Below are positions 59,504-64,000 of a DNA stretch of 64,000 bases, one piece after another. A program made the position numbers and the translations under genes. Below the pieces are notes generated by a model. The model was not told the DNA's origin. It did not search any database and was given only the letters and a program-made list of their open reading frames with translations. Source of the stretch: Halobacillus sp. A1 (GTDB lineage: Bacteria > Bacillota > Bacilli > Bacillales > Halobacillaceae); contig NZ_JAIZEN010000002.1 in assembly GCF_024189295.1 (NCBI RefSeq), forward strand, positions 124,001-188,000, given 5' to 3'. Every line of letters starts with the position of its first letter. Position 1 is the stretch's first letter.

Positions 59504-60483
59504 TTCGGAATATAAACAATTTGCCCTGGTGAAACTTCATCTTCTACGCCATTCACTTTCTCTAACTGTTTCACAGGCACCTCATAGCGTTCAGCGATCA
59601 TTTGAATGGTTTCATCCTCTTGTACTATATACATCTTCATTTGCGTATACGTTTCATCTCTATTTGGAAAGAGGTGTTGGAATATCTGCTTGAAGCCGTT
59701 GACGGATGGCGAGGATTCTTCTTCTACATTTGATACATTCTCCACCTCATATGTTTCAGAATCACCTTCATCCTCAACTAATTCAGTCTCCTCAATCTCT
59801 TTCTCATTTGTATAGAAAAATTCTGATAAACTTTGGGTTTTCTCTTTCCTGCTGCTTTCCTCATAAGTTTCATATCGTTCATTCATTAGACTGTCTTCTT
59901 CAGTATTTTCATACAAGGAAACTTCATCAACTGGCAATGGTTCTTCTTCAAAATCTTTCTTCAAATCCACTTCATCTACAGTCAACGTTTCTTCTTCAGT
60001 ATACCGGACAGGGCCAATTGTAATCATTTCGTGACCGTCTTTTTCAGGGGCAGCCGTTTGCTCTTGTTTTATGCCCATCATGCTGATTTGAGCATGAAGA
60101 CTCAAGTTTGCAGGTTCAGGTAATTCGTAATCGAAACTTTCAATGTTTATTACTACTTCATCTAAATCATCGACTCGATCTTTGGCTACAGTAATTTCAA
60201 CTGGAAATGAATGAGAAAACTCTGCCACTCCATCTTCTGCATCGGCTACCTCCAATACTCGACCGACAGGAATAGCATCTTGGTTTCTGTATGGCTCAAT
60301 GTCCGGGTTCGGTATATATTCCCCAGACAGCACGACAAATCCATGAAGCCTTACTTCTTCTCCTAAATCTGTAATAGATACATCAGGGTCCAATGATATG
60401 CCTAATAATTCATTTACTCCCTGTCCTTCCTTGAACCACAGAGACTCATCTAAATAAAATGTAAATTCCTGATTGTTTTGCAT
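59500..60483 (-). CDS. spoVID: Stage VI sporulation protein D (SpoVID), short
   Basis: A 327-residue coat morphogenetic protein. The N-terminal SpoVID domain (FYLDESLWFKEGQGVNELLGISLDPDVSI, LHGFVVLSGEYIP) is clear, followed by a long acidic, disordered centre (about residues 175-275), and a C-terminal LysM (MYIVQEDETIQMIAERYEVPVKQLEKVNG). SpoVID anchors coat encasement together with SafA. It is much shorter than the B. subtilis protein (575), mainly in the linker. ATG at 60481-60483 preferred by spacing from GGGGAGG. Confidence 0.9.
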   Translation of the reverse strand: MQNNQEFTFYLDESLWFKEGQGVNELLGISLDPDVSITDLGEEVRLHGFVVLSGEYIPNPDIEPYRNQDAIPVGRVLEVADAEDGVAEFSHSFPVEITVAKDRVDDLDEVVINIESFDYELPEPANLSLHAQISMMGIKQEQTAAPEKDGHEMITIGPVRYTEEETLTVDEVDLKKDFEEEPLPVDEVSLYENTEEDSLMNERYETYEESSRKEKTQSLSEFFYTNEKEIEETELVEDEGDSETYEVENVSNVEEESSPSVNGFKQIFQHLFPNRDETYTQMKMYIVQEDETIQMIAERYEVPVKQLEKVNGVEDEVSPGQIVYIPN

Positions 60484-60677
60484 GTATTCCATTCCCTCCC
60501 CTAATTAATCAACAAAGTCACCTACTTAAAACGTATGCATGAATTTCTTTGATATACATTAGGAAAAGAAAAAGGAACTATCCTGAACGTTTTAGAAGTA
60601 GTCTTTCTCCTTTATCGACTCAGCTTCGACATGTTTAGAGGGACGCAACGGAAGTTTTCGTTCCACTTAATCATCGC

Positions 60678-60755
60678 TAAAAGCTCCGGGGAATTGCGAG
60701 ACACCTGTAGGAAGAGAGTGATTGATGAGGCCCCGCAGAGCGTTAGCTCGAGGAG
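60678..60755 (+). repeat. Left part of a Bacillaceae dispersed repeat, interrupted by the IS
   Basis: CTCCGGGGAATTGCGAGACACCTG, then GGCCCCGCAGAGCGTTAGC and CGAGGAG resemble the common Bacillaceae intergenic repeat with a GAGACxCCTG...CCCCGCAG...CGAGGAG core. The matching right part is at 61980-62017 after the IS, so removing the element and one GAG restores a continuous repeat. Confidence 0.75.
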
Positions 60756-60834
60756 TGGAAAGGTTACACTTGTTTGGACAGTTTCGTTAAGGTCAGTTAC
60801 ACTTTACTAAATATTTCAATCAAGGAGACTAAAC

Positions 60835-61119
60835 ATGACCCCAAGGAATCGCCGTAACTTTACTGATGAATTTAAGAAGCAAGTGGTGCAGTTAAATGAA
60901 AACGGAAAACCGAGAAAAGAAATTTTAAAAGAATACGAATTATCATCTTCCGCCTTTGATCGTTGGCTTAGTCAGTTTAGAAATACGGGTTCTTTCAAGG
61001 AAGAAGACAACCGGACAGCTGAACAAAATGAAAATATCAGGCTGAAAAAAGAAAATCAGCGTCTTATGATGGAGGTTGATGTTTTAAAGCAAGCGGCGCT
61101 GATCATGGGACGAAAGTAA
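60835..61119 (+). CDS. IS3-family transposase OrfA
   Basis: A 94-residue DNA-binding OrfA: helix-turn-helix of the IS3/IS911 transposase_8 type (RRNFTDEFKKQVVQLNENG, RKEILKEYELSSSAFDRWLSQF) and a leucine-zipper-like coiled coil (residues 63-90, LKKENQRLMMEVDVLKQAAL). ATG follows CAAGGAG. A TTTAAAG heptamer at 61083-61089 in the right register near the 3' end could give programmed -1 frameshifting into orfB to make OrfAB. Confidence 0.95.
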   Translation: MTPRNRRNFTDEFKKQVVQLNENGKPRKEILKEYELSSSAFDRWLSQFRNTGSFKEEDNRTAEQNENIRLKKENQRLMMEVDVLKQAALIMGRK

Positions 61120-61121
61120 AG

Positions 61122-61961
61122 GTGATCCAGAACAACCGTCACCGTTACTCGGTATCAGCAATGTGTGCCGTCCTACAACTTCCTAAAAGTACATTTTATT
61201 ATGAAGCGAAAGAAAAAGACTCTTCTGAGGCGGATGATCTGACGTCTCAGATTACCGAGATCTTTCACGAAAGCCGTCAAAACTACGGCACTCGAAAAAT
61301 CAAGCATGAGCTCCATAAAAAAGGCTCTCAGGTCTCTCGTCGAAGGATTGGGCGAATCATGAAAGAACAGGGGCTTGTCTCGAAATACACCATCGCTCAA
61401 TTCAAACCGACGAAGAGTGCGTGTAATGAGTCAAAGCAAGGGAATACGTTGAATCGTGAATTCACTCAAGACCAGGCTCGTAAGGTCGTGGTCAGTGACC
61501 TAACTTATGTGCGCGTTCACACAAAATGGCATTATGTCTGTACGATTTTGGATTTGTATAACCGTGAAATTATCGGCTATAGCTCGGGCCCACAAAAAGA
61601 TGCAGCCCTGGTTCAAAAAGCCTTCGCTTCAATAGATGGAAACCTTGATGAATTAGCTCTTTTTCATACGGATCGCGGAAGTGAATTTAAGAATCAAGCC
61701 ATTGAAGATTTACTTGAAACCTTTCAAATTGATCGTTCTTTAAGTATGAAAGGATGCCCTTATGATAATGCAGTCGCTGAAGCTACTTATAAGGTGATTA
61801 AGACAGAATTTGTTTATGGAGAAACCTTTGAATCTCAAGAACAATTAGATCTGGCTTTATTTGATTATGTCCACTGGTACAATCATATTCGCATTCATGG
61901 CACTCTCAACTACCTTAGTCCTATAGAATTCAAGAAGAAACACCTTAATGAAATTGTCTAG
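61122..61961 (+). CDS. IS3-family transposase OrfB (DDE integrase core)
   Basis: A 279-residue catalytic subunit in the -1 frame relative to OrfA. The HTH_21 segment (ESRQNYGTRKIKHELHKKGSQVSRRRIGRIM) is followed by the rve core with the catalytic triad in VVSDLTYVRV, FHTDRGSEF and DNAVAEATYKVIKTE. The frame is open upstream past the OrfA stop. A GTG start is given; expression as an OrfAB fusion by frameshift is expected in this family. All catalytic residues are intact. Confidence 0.95.
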   Translation: MIQNNRHRYSVSAMCAVLQLPKSTFYYEAKEKDSSEADDLTSQITEIFHESRQNYGTRKIKHELHKKGSQVSRRRIGRIMKEQGLVSKYTIAQFKPTKSACNESKQGNTLNREFTQDQARKVVVSDLTYVRVHTKWHYVCTILDLYNREIIGYSSGPQKDAALVQKAFASIDGNLDELALFHTDRGSEFKNQAIEDLLETFQIDRSLSMKGCPYDNAVAEATYKVIKTEFVYGETFESQEQLDLALFDYVHWYNHIRIHGTLNYLSPIEFKKKHLNEIV

Positions 61962-61979
61962 TTTTGTGTTGACAATCCA

Positions 61980-62017
61980 GAGACTCACCAAGCTCCCAAG
62001 GAAAGCGAGCCCATTCC
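61980..62017 (+). repeat. Right part of the interrupted dispersed repeat
   Basis: GAGACTCACCAAGCTCCCAAGG, then AAAGCGAGCCCATTCC, continues the element at 60678-60755 (GAGGAG-ACTCACC junction). Confidence 0.75.
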
Positions 62018-62102
62018 TAAAAACACCTTCCCCTCATTACGATCAATGAACAGTTAAAAATCACACCTCTAATCAACGATCGCACGAATTAATTTTTTAT
62101 AA

Positions 62103-62192
62103 TAAAAAATCGCTCCAATTGTTTTAATGTAAGCGACTAAGCTTTAACAAAAAAACGAAACAGAGCGATTTTTTATAGGTGACTATTCAGCT
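62103..62192. repeat. Dispersed repeat copy B (hairpin with T runs on both sides)
   Basis: AAATCGCTC and GAGCGATTT form a 9-bp perfect stem around about 48 bases containing GTTTTAATGT and GCGACTAA. Sequence, spacing and the following TATAGG/ATTCAG match copy A (53013-53097). It lies about 65 bases downstream of hemL and could end its operon. Confidence 0.75.
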
Positions 62193-62257
62193 GAATTGAT
62201 TTCATCTGTGTGGTTTACTCACAGCTGAAGGAATGGAGTACAGAACCTTTTGCGAAA

Positions 62258-63541
62258 TTATAAATTACTGAAAACTTGTTCCACGGCTTTAATTGTTTTT
62301 TCTATATCTTCCTCAGTATGAGCGGTAGATAAGAACAATCCTTCAAATTGAGAAGGCGGAAGGAAAATACCTTCTTCAATCATTCCTTGATAATATTTTG
62401 CGAACATGTCCAGATTAGAAGCATTTGCAGTTTCAAAGTTGACCACGGGATCTTCATTGAAAAAGACACCCACCATTGAACCAGCTCTATTTACGGTTAG
62501 TGGAATGCTGTATTTCTCAGCAGCAGCCTTGAAACCTTCCACAAGTCGATCGACTTTTTCTCCTATTTTTTGATAAGCTTCTTCGTTCATAGCTTTCAAC
62601 GTTTCATACCCAGCGGTCATTGCCAGAGGGTTACCAGATAGAGTTCCTGCCTGATAAATGTCGCCAACAGGAGCTACTCGTTCCATGATTTTTCGCTTTC
62701 CACCATACGCACCGACCGGAAGGCCGCCGCCTATCACTTTACCGAGACAAGTCATATCAGGAGTGACTCCAAAGTGACCTTGAGCACTTTCGTACCCGAC
62801 ACGAAAACCGGTCATTACTTCATCAAAAATAAGCAACGTGCCATGATCCTCAGTAATTTCGCGAAGCTGCTCCAAGAAGCCTTCTTGCGGTGGAACTACC
62901 CCCATATTTCCTGAAACAGGTTCAATAATAACAGCTGCTAAATCCTTGCCAAATTCCTCAAATACATACTTGACGCTTTCCATATCATTATAAGGAACCG
63001 TAATAGTATTCTCTGCAATAGAGGCCGGGACACCTGGTGAGTCAGGTAGCCCTAGTGTAGCTACACCAGAACCCGCTTTTATTAAAAGGGAATCCCCGTG
63101 ACCATGATAATTCCCTTCGAATTTAAGGATTTTGTCACGCCCAGTATACCCTCTCGCTACCCGAAGAGCACTCATGGTAGCTTCTGTTCCAGAATTGACC
63201 ATCCGGAGCATTTCTATAGAAGGAACTCGATCAATTACCAGCTGTGCTAAGTCATTTTCCACCTGAGTAGGTGCCCCAAAGCTGGTTCCAAGTTCCGTCG
63301 TTTTTTTTAATGAATCGACGACACGATCGTCTGCGTGCCCCAAAATTAAAGGGCCCCAGCTCAATACATAATCAATATATTCATTGCCATCGATATCTGC
63401 AATTTTCGAACCTTTTCCTTTTTCCATAAAAATCGGATCCATCTTGACCGAGTTGAATGCACGTACTGGTGAGTTCACTCCTCCAGGCATTAAATCCACG
63501 GCTTCTTTATAAGCGGCGACAGAGCGTTCGAATTTTTTCAT
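62258..63541 (-). CDS. hemL: Glutamate-1-semialdehyde 2,1-aminomutase
   Basis: A 427-residue PLP enzyme making 5-aminolevulinate, first committed heme intermediate. [18 protein letters not shown] and [14 protein letters not shown] are conserved, and the PLP lysine is K268 in [17 protein letters not shown]. Length is normal. Follows hemB by 20 bases; last gene of the hem operon as in B. subtilis, with copy B downstream. Confidence 0.97.
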   Translation of the reverse strand: MKKFERSVAAYKEAVDLMPGGVNSPVRAFNSVKMDPIFMEKGKGSKIADIDGNEYIDYVLSWGPLILGHADDRVVDSLKKTTELGTSFGAPTQVENDLAQLVIDRVPSIEMLRMVNSGTEATMSALRVARGYTGRDKILKFEGNYHGHGDSLLIKAGSGVATLGLPDSPGVPASIAENTITVPYNDMESVKYVFEEFGKDLAAVIIEPVSGNMGVVPPQEGFLEQLREITEDHGTLLIFDEVMTGFRVGYESAQGHFGVTPDMTCLGKVIGGGLPVGAYGGKRKIMERVAPVGDIYQAGTLSGNPLAMTAGYETLKAMNEEAYQKIGEKVDRLVEGFKAAAEKYSIPLTVNRAGSMVGVFFNEDPVVNFETANASNLDMFAKYYQGMIEEGIFLPPSQFEGLFLSTAHTEEDIEKTIKAVEQVFSNL

Positions 63542-63561
63542 TTACAGCATCCTTTCTTCCT

Positions 63562-64000
<439 letters not shown>

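Larger units (their letters stand above)
60756..61979 (+). mobile_element. IS3-family insertion sequence, complete (1224 bp)
   Basis: Imperfect 30-bp inverted ends (TGGAAAGGTTACACTTG... and reverse of ...AATCCA) match at about 19 of 30 positions. Flanking GAG at 60753-60755 and 61980-61982 is a 3-bp target duplication. Between lie intact orfA and orfB in IS3 arrangement. The insertion splits the dispersed repeat cleanly, so it is probably recent and may be mobile. Confidence 0.92.

Overview
The window reads as a chromosomal segment of an endospore-forming Bacillaceae species, probably a moderately halophilic member near Halobacillus. The genus is inferred from acidic proteins and gene content; no 16S gene is present. 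Many sporulation genes (spoVB, bofC, safA, spo0B, spoIVFA/FB, spoIIB-like, spoVID, yhcN-like) sit among housekeeping genes in nearly the Bacillus subtilis order, mostly on the minus strand.

Reading in the direction of most transcription, from the right end: hemB (partial) and hemL; an IS3-family element inserted into a dispersed Bacillaceae-type repeat; spoVID; a small membrane-protein ORF; valS behind a T-box; folC; a membrane diguanylate cyclase. A low-conservation stretch (about 49.3-53.1 kb) holds an EamA transporter, an unknown membrane protein, a frameshifted GNAT gene and gene remnants. A complete type IV pilus locus (37.3-49.3 kb) follows: three small pilin-like proteins, a large divergently encoded prepilin with a repeat-rich passenger, a membrane protein, a VanW/G5-like protein, PilB, PilT, PilC, prepilin peptidase, PilM, PilN and PilO. 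It occupies the place that holds only comC in B. subtilis, between folC and spoIIB.

The conserved block continues with spoIIB-like, radC, mreBCD, minCD, spoIVFA-spoIVFB, RNase G, rplU-prp-rpmA (with the L21 leader), spo0B-obg, pheB-pheA, safA with a CotS/YsxE-like kinase fold gene, nadE, a YhcN/YlaJ lipoprotein, yebC, a short bofC, ruvAB, DUF2905, queA-tgt-yajC, yrzE, an ArsB/NhaD-type transporter, yrbG, spoVB (plus strand), comN, secDF, lapA/yrvD, recJ, apt, relA, dtd and the end of a cell-wall amidase.

Functional themes are cell shape and division (mreBCD, minCD), sporulation and coat assembly (safA and spoVID are known partners; spoIVFA/FB control sigma-K processing), protein export (secDF, yajC), tRNA modification and quality control (queA, tgt, dtd), stringent response (relA), recombination and repair (ruvAB, recJ) and a surface pilus apparatus with a retraction ATPase. 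The pilus locus and its unusual large prepilin are the most distinctive part. Function calls rest on sequence motifs and gene order; no database search was run.
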